A DNA stretch of 35,313 nucleotides from Bordetella parapertussis (GTDB lineage: Bacteria; Pseudomonadota; Gammaproteobacteria; Burkholderiales; SG8-41), in NCBI GenBank assembly GCA_945862135.1, contig CAMAYE010000010.1, positions 1-35,313 of the forward strand, written 5' to 3'. The number at the start of each line of letters is the position of its first letter. Within the stretch, counting starts at the first letter, position 1. Under the pieces are notes generated by a model. The model saw nothing but the letters and a program-made list of their open reading frames with translations, did not search any database and was not told the origin of the DNA. Positions 1 through 8,037 of this stretch are shown one piece after another. Position numbers and translations under genes: made by a program.

Positions 1-830
1 CCGGTTTCACCAGCGCGCATGATCTGCGCGCAGGTCGCACGCTCGGCGTAAATGACCGCCACCGCAAGAAAATATTCGGGCTTGTCCCAGGCCGCCAGCC
101 GGTCGAACACCGGCTCCGATGTTGACGGGTTTCGTGCCAGCGCCGCCAGCACAAAGGTCTGGTAGAGCTTGTATTCCAGATCATCGCGAAAATCCTTCCG
201 CGCCACATTTGCCAGCCGCTCGGCAATCGCCGGCGTGATCTGCGGATTCTCGGCGACCCCCGCCACACGCTCATAACTGCGCGAACCGGCGGCAATCTTT
301 TCCAGAGTGGCGACCGGCGTACCGGAATTCGCACCAATCAGCGAGACCAGATTATTGCTTTCTTTCTGCTCCGCCATCGCCGTCAGCAGCGCCCCCGGCG
401 TCGCCGGATTCTTCGCCAAAGCCAGCAACACTTCCAGTTGCCACAGCGGAATCCAGCGCTGGCTCACCGCCATCAGTTCATCCGGTGGCGACTGCGGGTT
501 TTCCGCAATGGCCAGCGCATCCCGATACAAAAAAACTGCGCCGCCGAACAACACTGCAAGGGCCACAAACGCTGAAGCTGTCAGCACGCGTACGCTGCCC
601 CAGGGCAGGCGCCCCGCCAGCACATCCGCAGCCGTAAAACCAACGTACACCACGACACAGCCGATCAGCGCTGCCAGCCCGCCGTACAGCGGCACGAAAA
701 TCAGGCCGATGGCCGCAGTGGAACTGTCGGAGGTGAACACTGCATACAGCACCCACGCGGTAGCGATCAGGAACCCTGCAAGGGCGCCGAGGAAGTAAAT
801 CAGTTTGCGGGGACTTTTCAAGAACGACAT
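1..830 (-). CDS. membrane protein with helical NP-repeat tail, partial (3' end beyond left edge)
   Basis: The frame is open from an ATG at 828-830 to the left edge without a stop, so the C-terminus is missing. About 276 residues are visible. Three hydrophobic segments (about residues 11-33, 40-64 and 79-102) suggest a three-helix membrane anchor. The part after residue 110 is soluble and contains recurring 'A-x-NP-x-TP-x3-L-x2-A' units (for example AKNPATPGALLTAMA, AENPQITPAIAERLA, ARNPSTSEPVFDRLA). These resemble the variant leucine-rich (LRV) or HEAT-like helical solenoid repeats used as protein-binding scaffolds. I do not recognise the full-length family and assign no function. A terminator of the next gene upstream (about 903-935) separates it from the flavoprotein gene, so it is probably transcribed on its own. 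Confidence 0.75.
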   Translation of the reverse strand, partial: MSFLKSPRKLIYFLGALAGFLIATAWVLYAVFTSDSSTAAIGLIFVPLYGGLAALIGCVVVYVGFTAADVLAGRLPWGSVRVLTASAFVALAVLFGGAVFLYRDALAIAENPQSPPDELMAVSQRWIPLWQLEVLLALAKNPATPGALLTAMAEQKESNNLVSLIGANSGTPVATLEKIAAGSRSYERVAGVAENPQITPAIAERLANVARKDFRDDLEYKLYQTFVLAALARNPSTSEPVFDRLAAWDKPEYFLAVAVIYAERATCAQIMRAGET

Positions 831-902
831 GACAATACCTGTAGTCTGATGCCGCACTTTAGCAATAAAGCTGCAACTGACCCAATACGTATGGTCTCCC
901 AT

Positions 903-935
903 AAAAAAAGCCGGGGACTCGCCCCGGCTTTTTGT
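903..935 (-). terminator. Rho-independent terminator of the flavoprotein gene
   Basis: A 7-bp GC stem (GCCGGGG/CCCCGGC) with a 5-nt loop is flanked by A-runs on the left and T-runs on the right. Read on the reverse strand it is a strong stem followed by T7, placed 25 bp after the stop of the flavoprotein gene. The T-runs on both sides could let it work in both directions. Confidence 0.85.
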
Positions 936-959
936 TTTGCTTAACTGCGCTGAAAACGG

Positions 960-2552
960 TTACTTCTTTTTCACCGCCTTCTTTGCCGGCTTGGCTGCTT
1001 TTTTCGCAGCAGGCTTTTTCGCTGCAGCCTTTTTCGGCGCCGCCTTTTTGACAGCCTTGCCCTTGGACTTGCCGCCCGCAGCTTCCTTCGCCGCTTCACG
1101 TCCGGCAATGCGACCAAACACGGCGCCTGACATCAGGCCGGTGCCCAGCGGGTAGTTGTAGTGGAACAGGCCGCCGACCATTTCGCCGCAGGTGTAAAGG
1201 CCGGGTATGGGTTTCCAGCCGGTGGAGATGACGCGGGCCTGCTTGTCGATCTTCAAACCGCCGAAGGTGAAGGTGATGCCGCCGGTGACGGGCCACGACA
1301 CATACGGTGGCTTGTCGAGTTTCTGCGCCCAGTTGGTTTTCGGCGGGTCGATGCCTTCGGTGTGCATCCCGTCGAGCACGGCGGCGTTGAACGGTCCGCC
1401 GCGTTCGCAGGCATCGTTGTATTCCTTCAGCGATTTCATCGCCTGCGCGTGGTCAACGTTGAGCTGTTTGACCAGGCCTTCGAGCGTGTCTGACTGGAAT
1501 GGCTCGCTGGTGGAGTAACGCGGTTCGAGCAGGTGCATCGTCTTCGCATCAAAGATCTGGTAGACGAGGCTTTTCGGTTGCTTGAGGATCAGGCCGCCGT
1601 ATTTGGCGTAGGTAAAGGCCTGGAAATCCACGCCTTCATCGATCCAGCGTTTGCCTTCGACGTTGATCATCACGCCGTAGGGGTAGGACAGGCGATTGGT
1701 CTTGTCGGTGAGGTCTTTGCGGCCGTAATCGGGTGCGCTGGCAACAATCGGGGTCGCGTGGCAACCGCCCCAATGGCCCCAGGGCATCGCGCCGGCGTCG
1801 ATCGCCATGCGCAGGCCGTCGCCGTAGTTGAAGTTCGAGCCGCGCACTTTGGCGTGGCCCCATTCCTGACCGAGGTAATGCGTGCGCCATGCGGGGTTGG
1901 TTTCGAAACCGCCGCTGGCAAGGATGACCGCGCCGGCCTTGATGGTCTGCAGGCCTTTTTCGCCGCGGACAACAACACCCTTGACCGCGCCCTGCCCGTT
2001 CATCGAAAGGTCAAGCACATGCGCTTCGTAACGGATCTCGACGCCCATGTCTTCGCAGGTCTTGAACCACTGCTCCGACAGGCCGACGCCTTCGTGCACG
2101 GTGCGCACGATCGCGCCCTTGGGCCATTTGATCTTGTCGCCGACCTTGATGCCCATCACGGACTTGGCCAGTTCGAAGTGGTGTTTGCCGACATCCTGCA
2201 TCCAGCAGGTGGTGTCGTACGATTCATCGATCAGCAGTTTCGACAATTCGGGATCAGACTTGTTGTCGGTAACGCGCATCAGATCGTCGGTGAAAGCCTC
2301 GTGCGGATAGGTCGGCACGCCAGCATGGAAACCGGGGTATTCGTCCTCAACATTGGGTACGAAACGATCAATTTCGTCGGCATGGTTGAATACGAAGCGG
2401 AAAATGGCGCCGCTGAAGTGGGTGTTGCCGCCGCGTTGGCCCTTGGGCGCTTTTTCCAACAGCAGCACTTTTTTGGCGCCGTTTTCGCGTGCCGAAACGG
2501 CTGCCGCGCAGGCAGCGTTGCCGCCGCCGACAACAATCACATCATATTCCAT
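960..2552 (-). CDS. FAD-dependent dehydrogenase, TcuA / fumarate-reductase flavoprotein family
   Basis: Protein of 530 aa. The N-terminus carries a dinucleotide-binding beta-alpha-beta fold with GGGNAA at residues 9-14 and an acidic residue ending the second strand (LLLEKA). The C-terminal half has the family signature around GGLKID...GLYTCGEMVGG...LGTGLMSGAVFGR. The overall pattern matches FAD-dependent tricarballylate dehydrogenase (TcuA) and related succinate/fumarate-type flavoproteins that oxidise a C-C bond next to a carboxylate. Start: ATG at 2552 with CAGGAG upstream. It is divergent from the MmgE/PrpD gene, which suggests a shared carboxylic-acid pathway. Odd: residues about 489-530 form a Lys/Ala/Pro tail of AAKK-type repeats, like histone H1 or AlgP tails, which this enzyme family does not normally have. 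The exact substrate is not decided. Confidence 0.85.
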   Translation of the reverse strand: MEYDVIVVGGGNAACAAAVSARENGAKKVLLLEKAPKGQRGGNTHFSGAIFRFVFNHADEIDRFVPNVEDEYPGFHAGVPTYPHEAFTDDLMRVTDNKSDPELSKLLIDESYDTTCWMQDVGKHHFELAKSVMGIKVGDKIKWPKGAIVRTVHEGVGLSEQWFKTCEDMGVEIRYEAHVLDLSMNGQGAVKGVVVRGEKGLQTIKAGAVILASGGFETNPAWRTHYLGQEWGHAKVRGSNFNYGDGLRMAIDAGAMPWGHWGGCHATPIVASAPDYGRKDLTDKTNRLSYPYGVMINVEGKRWIDEGVDFQAFTYAKYGGLILKQPKSLVYQIFDAKTMHLLEPRYSTSEPFQSDTLEGLVKQLNVDHAQAMKSLKEYNDACERGGPFNAAVLDGMHTEGIDPPKTNWAQKLDKPPYVSWPVTGGITFTFGGLKIDKQARVISTGWKPIPGLYTCGEMVGGLFHYNYPLGTGLMSGAVFGRIAGREAAKEAAGGKSKGKAVKKAAPKKAAAKKPAAKKAAKPAKKAVKKK

Positions 2553-2782
2553 TTAATGGACTCCTGATCACTTCTAGTTGGTCGATTGGACCGGAAAAAC
2601 CCCGTGGATGCGTTGTGCAGACGGCGGAATTCACCAGTGGCGGGAGTATGCGACGGCCGGTAAAAAGGTGTCAAGGAAGCGCGTATGGCTTTTTTGATGA
2701 TATGTGGACTAACTTTCAGGGCAGCGTTTGCAGCTTGCGCGGGTGGGGTAAACTGCGCGCATCTTTAAAGGAGTATGCCCAA
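2553..2782. promoter_or_regulatory. divergent promoter region between flavoprotein and MmgE/PrpD genes
   Basis: These 230 bp separate two divergent genes and must hold both promoters. Ribosome sites are clear at each end: CAGGAG before the reverse gene and AAAGGAG at 2767-2773 before the forward gene. I could not pick a convincing -35/-10 pair or operator by eye. Confidence 0.5.
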
Positions 2783-4165
2783 ATGAATAATGATCGTCGC
2801 GCCATAGGCGCACCGACCCGTGAACTGGCGGCCTGGATCAGCAGCCTGAAATACGAAGACATTCCGCCGCGTACACGCGAGGTCGTGCGCATCGCCAGTC
2901 TCGATACCTTAGGCTGCGGCGTTTACGGCTGGTGCACGCCGTGGGCAGACATGATGCTGAAATGGGCGCGCGCCGGCGGCAGCGGCAAGGGTGAAGCCAC
3001 CGTTTGGGGTGAAAAATCCCCTTCGATGCGTGTCGCCGATGCAGCGCTGGTCAATGGCGTGGCATCACATGCTTTCGAGCTCGATGATTATCACAACGCC
3101 AAGCTGCATGCGGGTGCGGTGGCTGTGCCGGCCGCTCTGGCGATGGCCGAAAAACTCAATGCCGACGGCAAGGCGCTGGTGACCGCGATTGCAGCCGGTT
3201 ACGAAACCATGATCCGTTCCAGCCTCGCGTCCAATCCCTCGGCGACACGCCTGCGCGGCTGGCACATCACCGGCATCTACGGTCCGTTTGCAGCAGCAGC
3301 GGCCTGCGCCTCGTTGCTGAAACTGAATCCGGAACAGACTTCGTGGGCGCTCGGCCTCGCCGGCACACAGGGCGCGGGCACCTGGGCCTTCAACGCGGAC
3401 GGCACGATGAGCAAACGCCTGCATGCCGGCAAGGCCGCGCATTCGGGCGTGCTCGCCGCGGAACTGGCCGCGCTGGGCTTCACCGGCCCGACACAGATTT
3501 ATGAATATGGCGACGGCGGCGTGCTGAAAGCGCATTCCGATGATTCCGACGCCGCGCTGCTGACCCGCGACCTCGGCAGCGTGTGGCATACCGAAACCAA
3601 TTCGATCAAGCCCTACTCCTGCTGCGGCAGCACGCATGCCTATATTGATGCGGCGCTGGCAGTGCGCAGCAAGATCGGCGCGCCCTGGGACATGAATCGC
3701 AAGGTCAAGGTCGGCCTGTCCAACGTGGTCGATGTGCAGTGCGGCTTTGTCTATGCACCGGGCAGCGCGCTCAATGCGCAGATGAGCCTGCGTTATGTGA
3801 TCGCCGCTGCACTGGTGGACGGCAAGGTATTGCCGCCGCAGTTCACCGAAGAGCGCATGAACGATCCGGCGCTGATCAAGCTCGCCGCACAACTCGACTG
3901 CGAGCACGATCCGAAACTCGATGCGCTGTACCCGAAACATTTCGCCGGCTGGGTTGCCGCGGAGAAGGACGGCCAGTGGGTGCGTACCGACATCCTCAAT
4001 CCGACGGGATCGATCGACAATCCGGTGGACGCCAAAGGCGTCACTGAAAAATTCCGCGGCATCAATCCGCAACTGCCGGTGGATGCGATTGCAAAGGTGG
4101 CACTCGACATCGAGAACCATTCGGTGCGTGAGCTGCTGGCGCTGGCGGCGCAACGCAAAGGCTAA
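2783..4165 (+). CDS. MmgE/PrpD family protein (2-methylcitrate dehydratase-like)
   Basis: Protein of 460 aa, the usual length for MmgE/PrpD proteins. The frame is open further upstream, but the ATG at 2783 is preceded by a strong AAAGGAG (2767-2773), and the sequence from there (PTRELAAWISSLKYEDIP) matches the family N-terminus. Helical-domain signature residues are visible in the stretch H96 to G111 (HAFELDDYHNAKLHAG), the region holding the conserved Asp/His/Lys residues of the active site. The family includes 2-methylcitrate dehydratase, cis-aconitate decarboxylase and iminodisuccinate epimerase, so it acts on polycarboxylates. Its divergent TcuA-like partner and the downstream Bug binding proteins fit a tri- or dicarboxylate pathway. 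The family is secure; the substrate is not. Confidence 0.87.
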   Translation: MNNDRRAIGAPTRELAAWISSLKYEDIPPRTREVVRIASLDTLGCGVYGWCTPWADMMLKWARAGGSGKGEATVWGEKSPSMRVADAALVNGVASHAFELDDYHNAKLHAGAVAVPAALAMAEKLNADGKALVTAIAAGYETMIRSSLASNPSATRLRGWHITGIYGPFAAAAACASLLKLNPEQTSWALGLAGTQGAGTWAFNADGTMSKRLHAGKAAHSGVLAAELAALGFTGPTQIYEYGDGGVLKAHSDDSDAALLTRDLGSVWHTETNSIKPYSCCGSTHAYIDAALAVRSKIGAPWDMNRKVKVGLSNVVDVQCGFVYAPGSALNAQMSLRYVIAAALVDGKVLPPQFTEERMNDPALIKLAAQLDCEHDPKLDALYPKHFAGWVAAEKDGQWVRTDILNPTGSIDNPVDAKGVTEKFRGINPQLPVDAIAKVALDIENHSVRELLALAAQRKG

Positions 4166-4192
4166 TTTCCGCAACACTTGCGAACTGATGAA

Positions 4193-4256
4193 CCGTTCGG
4201 GCTGAGCCCTTCGACGTTGCTCAGGACAGGCCTGTCGAAGAACTCAGGGTGAACGG
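4193..4256. repeat. REP-like extragenic palindromic element
   Basis: Imperfect inverted repeat with 23-nt arms: CCGTTCGGGCTGAGCCC then TTCGAC on the left, and GTCGAAGAACTCAGGGTG then AACGG on the right, around an 18-nt centre. The arms share the blocks CCGTTC, CTGAG and TTCGAC. This sequence type (GTTCGGGCTGAGC...GTCGAAG) is a common dispersed intergenic repeat in proteobacteria. It lies between a stop codon and the next gene, as such elements usually do, and may stabilise the upstream mRNA. Confidence 0.8.
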
Positions 4257-4311
4257 AAAATTCGCGTGGTGGCACGAACTCCAATCGATACCAGCAAACA
4301 GGCTAAGACCT

Positions 4312-5349
4312 ATGAAAACCAAGAAAATAGCTGTCCTTGGCTCCGGCGCCATCGGCAGCAGCATCGGCGCCGACCTGACTCACGCCGGCTTTGATGTCAC
4401 GCTGATCGACCAGTGGCCATCGCATGTACGCGCGATGAAAACCAACGGGCTGCAGATCCAGTTCAAGGATTCGCAGTTTCAGGTGCCGGTCAACGCACTG
4501 AACCTGTGCACACTGGCGTCGGCCAACCTTGAATTCGATATCGTGTTCCTGGCGTGCAAATCCAACGACACGCGCTGGATGACCGAGCTCATCAAGCCTT
4601 ATCTGAAATCCGACGGCATCGTTGTCGGTGCGCAGAACGGCATGAACGACGATGCCATTGCCTCCATCGTCGGCCGCGATCGCGTCATCGGCTGCGTGGT
4701 GGAACTGCAGGCGGAGCTGTTCACGCAGGGCACCATTCAGCGCAATACCACGCGCAAGGGCACGTGGTTCGGCGTCGGCGAACTCGACGGACGGCTGACG
4801 CCGCGGGTCAAGGAAATTGCCGCGATCCTCGGCAAGGTCGGCCGCTGCGATGTCACCAACAATATCTACGGCGCGAAGTGGACCAAGCTCATTGCCAACA
4901 CGATGACCATGGGCCCTTTCGGCCTGCTCGGCCTGCGCAACTTCGAAGCCTGCGCCCTGCCCGGCATGTTCGACATTTCGGTCAAGCTTGGTCGCGAATC
5001 CATGAACGTCGGCAAGGCACTGGGTTACCGCATGGAACCGATTTTCGGGCTGCGCGCCGATGAATTCGCCGGTTCCAGCGACGAAAATCTGATCACGACC
5101 ATGAAAACCCTGATGTCGCATGTCGGCGGCGGGCGCACTGCACCGATCCACGATCATATGAAGGGCCGCACCAGCGAAATCGCCTTCATCAGCGGCCTGG
5201 TCTCCAGCAAGGGCCGCGAACTCGGCATTGCAACACCGGCCAATGACGCCGTCACTGAAATCGACCGCCAGATCAACCGCGGCGAGATCACAATGGATGC
5301 CTCTAACTATGCGTTGCTGCAGGCGAAGGTTGGCACGGCGCCTGCCTGA
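4312..5349 (+). CDS. 2-dehydropantoate 2-reductase family oxidoreductase (ApbA/PanE fold)
   Basis: Protein of 345 aa with an N-terminal Rossmann motif G10-S-G12-A-I-G15 (KKIAVLGSGAIGSS) and the C-terminal PanE helical domain. The catalytic Lys region reads KWTKLIANT, giving K192 and N196 at the positions of the E. coli PanE Lys and first Asn. The second conserved Asn is Met (M200), and the protein is about 40 aa longer than classical PanE. It is therefore more likely a catabolic 2-oxoacid/2-hydroxyacid reductase of this fold than the pantothenate enzyme. The open frame reaches back to a GTG at 4249 inside the REP element, so I chose the ATG at 4312; its ribosome site is weak. It lies 33 bp before a Bug gene, probably in one operon. 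Confidence 0.82.
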   Translation: MKTKKIAVLGSGAIGSSIGADLTHAGFDVTLIDQWPSHVRAMKTNGLQIQFKDSQFQVPVNALNLCTLASANLEFDIVFLACKSNDTRWMTELIKPYLKSDGIVVGAQNGMNDDAIASIVGRDRVIGCVVELQAELFTQGTIQRNTTRKGTWFGVGELDGRLTPRVKEIAAILGKVGRCDVTNNIYGAKWTKLIANTMTMGPFGLLGLRNFEACALPGMFDISVKLGRESMNVGKALGYRMEPIFGLRADEFAGSSDENLITTMKTLMSHVGGGRTAPIHDHMKGRTSEIAFISGLVSSKGRELGIATPANDAVTEIDRQINRGEITMDASNYALLQAKVGTAPA

Positions 5350-5382
5350 CAGGCCATAATGCCCATTCTGGAGGAGACTTGA

Positions 5383-6354
5383 ATGAACAATAAAATCATC
5401 CTGCGCTGCGCCACTGTCGCAGCCATCACCTGTCTGTGTGCTGCTGCGAACGCGGCGACTTTCCCGGAACGTCCCGTACGCCTGCTGGCGGCATCGGCGG
5501 CCGGCGGCGGCACCGACATCATTGCGCGGCTGCTGGCGCAGAAACTCACGGATGTCTGGGGCCAGCAGGCCATCGTCGACAACCGTCCCGGCGGCGGCGG
5601 CGTGATCGCCACCGACATTGCTGCGAAGGCAGCGCCCGACGGCTACACGCTGCTGCTGCAAAGCGTGGGGATTTCTTATGCACCGGCGCTGTACAGCAAG
5701 TTGCCCTTCGATGTGAAGCGCGATATCACCGCAGTCACCATCGTCGGCTCGCAACCGTTCGTGCTCGCACTGCATCCATCAGTACCGGCGAAATCGGTCG
5801 CCGAGCTGGTGAAGCTGGCAAAATCGAAACCAGGTCAGTTGCGTTTTGGATCCGGCGGCGTCAGCGGCGCTTCGCATCTGGGCTCTGAACTGTTCCGCGT
5901 CACCGCCGGCGTGGATATGGTGCATGTGCCCTACAAAGGCACCGGCCCCAGCACCACCGCACTGATCAGCGGCGAAGTGCAGATGGGCATTGCAGGGGTC
6001 GGCACGATGTTGCCGCACGCAAAAAGCGGCAAGGTGCGCGCCCTTGCAGTCACCGGCGCCAAGCGCAGCCCGGCCGTGCCGGATCTGCCGACGATCGCTG
6101 AAAACGGCCTGCCCCATTACGCTTTCGATGTATGGTACGGCGTGTTCGCCGCCGCTAAAACACCGCTTGTCACGCTGAACAAGATCAACGCCGATATCAG
6201 CAGCGCATTGCGTGACGGCGAAACCGCAAAACGTTTTGCGGCTTCCGGTGTGGATCTGATCGGCGGCAGCGTTGAAGATTCGAACAAGTACCTGCAAGCG
6301 GAAATGACCAAGTGGGCAAAGGTCATCCGTGAAGCCGGCATCAAGGCAGATTGA
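5383..6354 (+). CDS. Bug/TctC family periplasmic substrate-binding protein (1)
   Basis: Protein of 323 aa with a signal peptide of about 25 residues ending ANAA before TFPERPVRLL. Family landmarks are in order: the PVRLL strand with a Gly-rich loop and Asp (AGGGTDIIARLL), VDNRPGGGG, the PDGYTLLL motif, HVPYKGTGPS, and a C-terminal IREAGIKAD. Bug proteins bind small carboxylates (citrate, tricarballylate, amino acids) in the periplasm and hand them to TctAB-type permeases. No permease gene is nearby. A GGAGGAGA ribosome site precedes the ATG. Its position after the flavoprotein/MmgE/KPR genes suggests it captures the substrate of that module. Confidence 0.93.
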   Translation: MNNKIILRCATVAAITCLCAAANAATFPERPVRLLAASAAGGGTDIIARLLAQKLTDVWGQQAIVDNRPGGGGVIATDIAAKAAPDGYTLLLQSVGISYAPALYSKLPFDVKRDITAVTIVGSQPFVLALHPSVPAKSVAELVKLAKSKPGQLRFGSGGVSGASHLGSELFRVTAGVDMVHVPYKGTGPSTTALISGEVQMGIAGVGTMLPHAKSGKVRALAVTGAKRSPAVPDLPTIAENGLPHYAFDVWYGVFAAAKTPLVTLNKINADISSALRDGETAKRFAASGVDLIGGSVEDSNKYLQAEMTKWAKVIREAGIKAD

Positions 6355-6408
6355 TCAAGTATTGAGGACTCAGTATTCAGATTTCGCATTACAACCGGAG
6401 GAGGACAT

Positions 6409-7386
6409 ATGAACATCATTAAAAAAATACCCGCCGCACTGACCGTCGCAGCAGTCTGCGCGCTGCCGCTCCCGGCCGCAGCCCAGGCCGAAAAATACCC
6501 CAATCGACCGGTGCGCATGCTGGTGCCCTTTGCACCGGGCGGCGGCACCGATATCACGGCGCGCCTGATTGCGACGAACGCCACTGCGGCGTTCGGCCAG
6601 CAGGTGATCGTTGATAACCGCGCCGGCGGCGGCGGCACCATCGGCGCCGAAATGGCAGTGCGCGCAGCACCTGACGGCTATACGGTGATCATGGTTTCCG
6701 GCAGCTACGGCACCAATGCCGCGCTCTACAAGCTGCCCTATGATCCAGTGAAGGACATCCAGCCACTGGTGATGATCGGTGAAAGTGGCTTCGCGCTTGC
6801 TCTGCACCCTTCGGTGCCGGTGAAATCGGTCGCAGAGATCATCACCTACGCCAAAGCCAATCCCGGCAAGTTGAATTACGCCTCCACCGGCACCGGCGGT
6901 ATCACTCACCTCTCGACTGAACTATTCGACCTGATGGCCGGAACCAAAATGACCCACATCCCTTACAAGGGTACGGGCCCGGCGCTCAGTGACCTGATCG
7001 GCGGCCAGGTGCAGGTGCTGTTCGGCTCGTTTCCTGCAACCATCCCGCACGTAAAAAGCGGCAAGCTGCGCGGCATCGGCGTCACCACCGCCAAACGCTC
7101 ACCTGCCCTGCCCGACGTGCCGGCGATTGGCGAGACCGTCAAGGATTACGAAGCAGTACTCTGGTACGGACTGTGGGGCCCGAAGGGCATACCCAAACCG
7201 GTTATCGCACGCTGGAACAGCGAAGTGGCGCGCATCCTGAAAACCCCCGAGATGCAGAAACGCATGGCCGGCGACGGCGTCGAACCCGCAGGCGGACCGC
7301 CTGAGCAGTTCCTCAACGCCATCGCACGCGACGTTGAAAAATGGAAAAAAGTGGTGAAGGCTGCCAATATCAAAGTATCAAGCTGA
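6409..7386 (+). CDS. Bug/TctC family periplasmic substrate-binding protein (2)
   Basis: Protein of 325 aa with a signal peptide ending LPAAAQA before EKYPNRPVRML. It has the same landmarks as the preceding gene (GGGTDITARLI, VDNRAGGGG, PDGYTVIM, HIPYKGTGPA), but its side chains around the ligand loops differ (for example the stretch after PDGYTVIM reads VSGSYGTNAAL). The two may bind different ligands. It begins 54 bp after the first Bug gene behind a GGAGGAGG ribosome site, so both are probably cotranscribed. A terminator-like hairpin follows the stop. Tandem Bug genes in one operon usually come from duplication. Confidence 0.93.
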   Translation: MNIIKKIPAALTVAAVCALPLPAAAQAEKYPNRPVRMLVPFAPGGGTDITARLIATNATAAFGQQVIVDNRAGGGGTIGAEMAVRAAPDGYTVIMVSGSYGTNAALYKLPYDPVKDIQPLVMIGESGFALALHPSVPVKSVAEIITYAKANPGKLNYASTGTGGITHLSTELFDLMAGTKMTHIPYKGTGPALSDLIGGQVQVLFGSFPATIPHVKSGKLRGIGVTTAKRSPALPDVPAIGETVKDYEAVLWYGLWGPKGIPKPVIARWNSEVARILKTPEMQKRMAGDGVEPAGGPPEQFLNAIARDVEKWKKVVKAANIKVSS

Positions 7387-7394
7387 TGTGGTAC

Positions 7395-7435
7395 AAACAC
7401 GGGGGAGCGGAAGTTTGAACTCGCCCCGTGTTTAT
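7395..7435 (+). terminator. terminator-like hairpin after the second Bug gene
   Basis: The stem ACACGGGG-G-GAG pairs with CTC-G-CCCCGTGT (one G:G mismatch) and is followed by TTTATT. It begins about 10 bp after the Bug stop codon, where the end of the organic-acid operon would be expected. Confidence 0.65.
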
Positions 7436-7470
7436 TGAAATATCAATTAAATCAAATATTTATGGTAATC

Positions 7471-7492
7471 GCCGGCTTGCCGGCATTTTTTT
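7471..7492 (+). terminator. short GC hairpin with T-tract
   Basis: GCCGG-CTTG-CCGGC followed by A and T7. It is a compact Rho-independent terminator about 40 bp after the first hairpin. Two terminators in series would insulate the cupin gene from the Bug operon. Confidence 0.65.
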
Positions 7493-7533
7493 GAACCGGC
7501 AGCACAGCCGTTTTACTGGAGAGCGCAGCAATC

Positions 7534-7989
7534 ATGAAATTCCGCAGAGTCGTCACCGATACCAACAAAGAAGGCAAGGCCTACATCAAATCCGATGCCG
7601 TGATCGATCCGATCCCGATGCGCCCCGGCTTCCACAACATTCCGATGTGGGCCACCAAGAAACTACCCGCGGAAATGACCACTGAAGATCCGAACACCTG
7701 GGAACTGGGCACCAGCCTGGCAGGCGGTTCGGTGTTTCGTCTCGCGAAATACGATCCGGGTGTCGCCAAGCGCTGGCACGTCACTGATTCGGTCGACTAC
7801 GCGATTTGCCTCGCCGGTGAACTGTGGATGCAACTGGATGGCGGCGAAGAAGTGCATCTGACGCCGGGCACCGTGATCATCCAGCGCCAGACCATGCATA
7901 ACTGGGAAAACCGCGGCAAGGAACCCTGCATCATGGCTTATGTGCTGCTCGCCACCGAAGGCGCGAAGACCACGGGCTGGGATCACTGA
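7534..7989 (+). CDS. cupin-domain protein
   Basis: Protein of 151 aa with a single cupin beta-barrel at about residues 65-140. Motif 1 is degenerate: the usual HxH and Glu appear as H82-V-T84 and D88. Motif 2 keeps PGT...H122 and N126. With two or fewer clear metal ligands, it may be a small-molecule sensor or an isomerase/dioxygenase with a non-standard metal site. The sequence before the barrel (IPMRPGFHNIPMWATKKLP) resembles stand-alone cupins found in degradation clusters. A GGAG ribosome site precedes the ATG at 7534. The two hairpins upstream suggest its own promoter. Confidence 0.82.
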   Translation: MKFRRVVTDTNKEGKAYIKSDAVIDPIPMRPGFHNIPMWATKKLPAEMTTEDPNTWELGTSLAGGSVFRLAKYDPGVAKRWHVTDSVDYAICLAGELWMQLDGGEEVHLTPGTVIIQRQTMHNWENRGKEPCIMAYVLLATEGAKTTGWDH

Positions 7990-7996
7990 TAGAGAC

Positions 7997-8026
7997 TGCG
8001 GCGCGGGTACTTTCTTCCGCGCCGCA
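7997..8026. other. perfect 10-bp stem-loop between cupin and PH-domain genes
   Basis: TGCGGCGCGG and CCGCGCCGCA form a perfect 10-bp stem with a 10-nt loop. No T-tract follows on either strand, so it is not a canonical terminator. It could be a Rho-dependent pause or mRNA-stability element, and it ends 11 bp before the next ATG, where it might mask that ribosome site. Confidence 0.5.
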
Positions 8027-8037
8027 ATCCAACGGCC

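Noticed and set aside
1533-2567. Long forward open frame (344 codons) opposite the flavoprotein gene
   Set aside because: It is an antisense frame kept open by GC-rich codon bias. It has no ribosome site and low-complexity His/Val/Ala content, and the flavoprotein on the other strand has a clear family match.
3065-4177. 370-codon reverse open frame opposite the MmgE/PrpD gene
   Set aside because: Shadow of a strongly supported gene, with no family match or ribosome site.
4303-5775. 490-codon reverse open frame over the reductase and first Bug gene
   Set aside because: Same reason: it crosses two well-supported forward genes, and its composition is Arg/His/Ala/Asp-rich with no recognisable motif.
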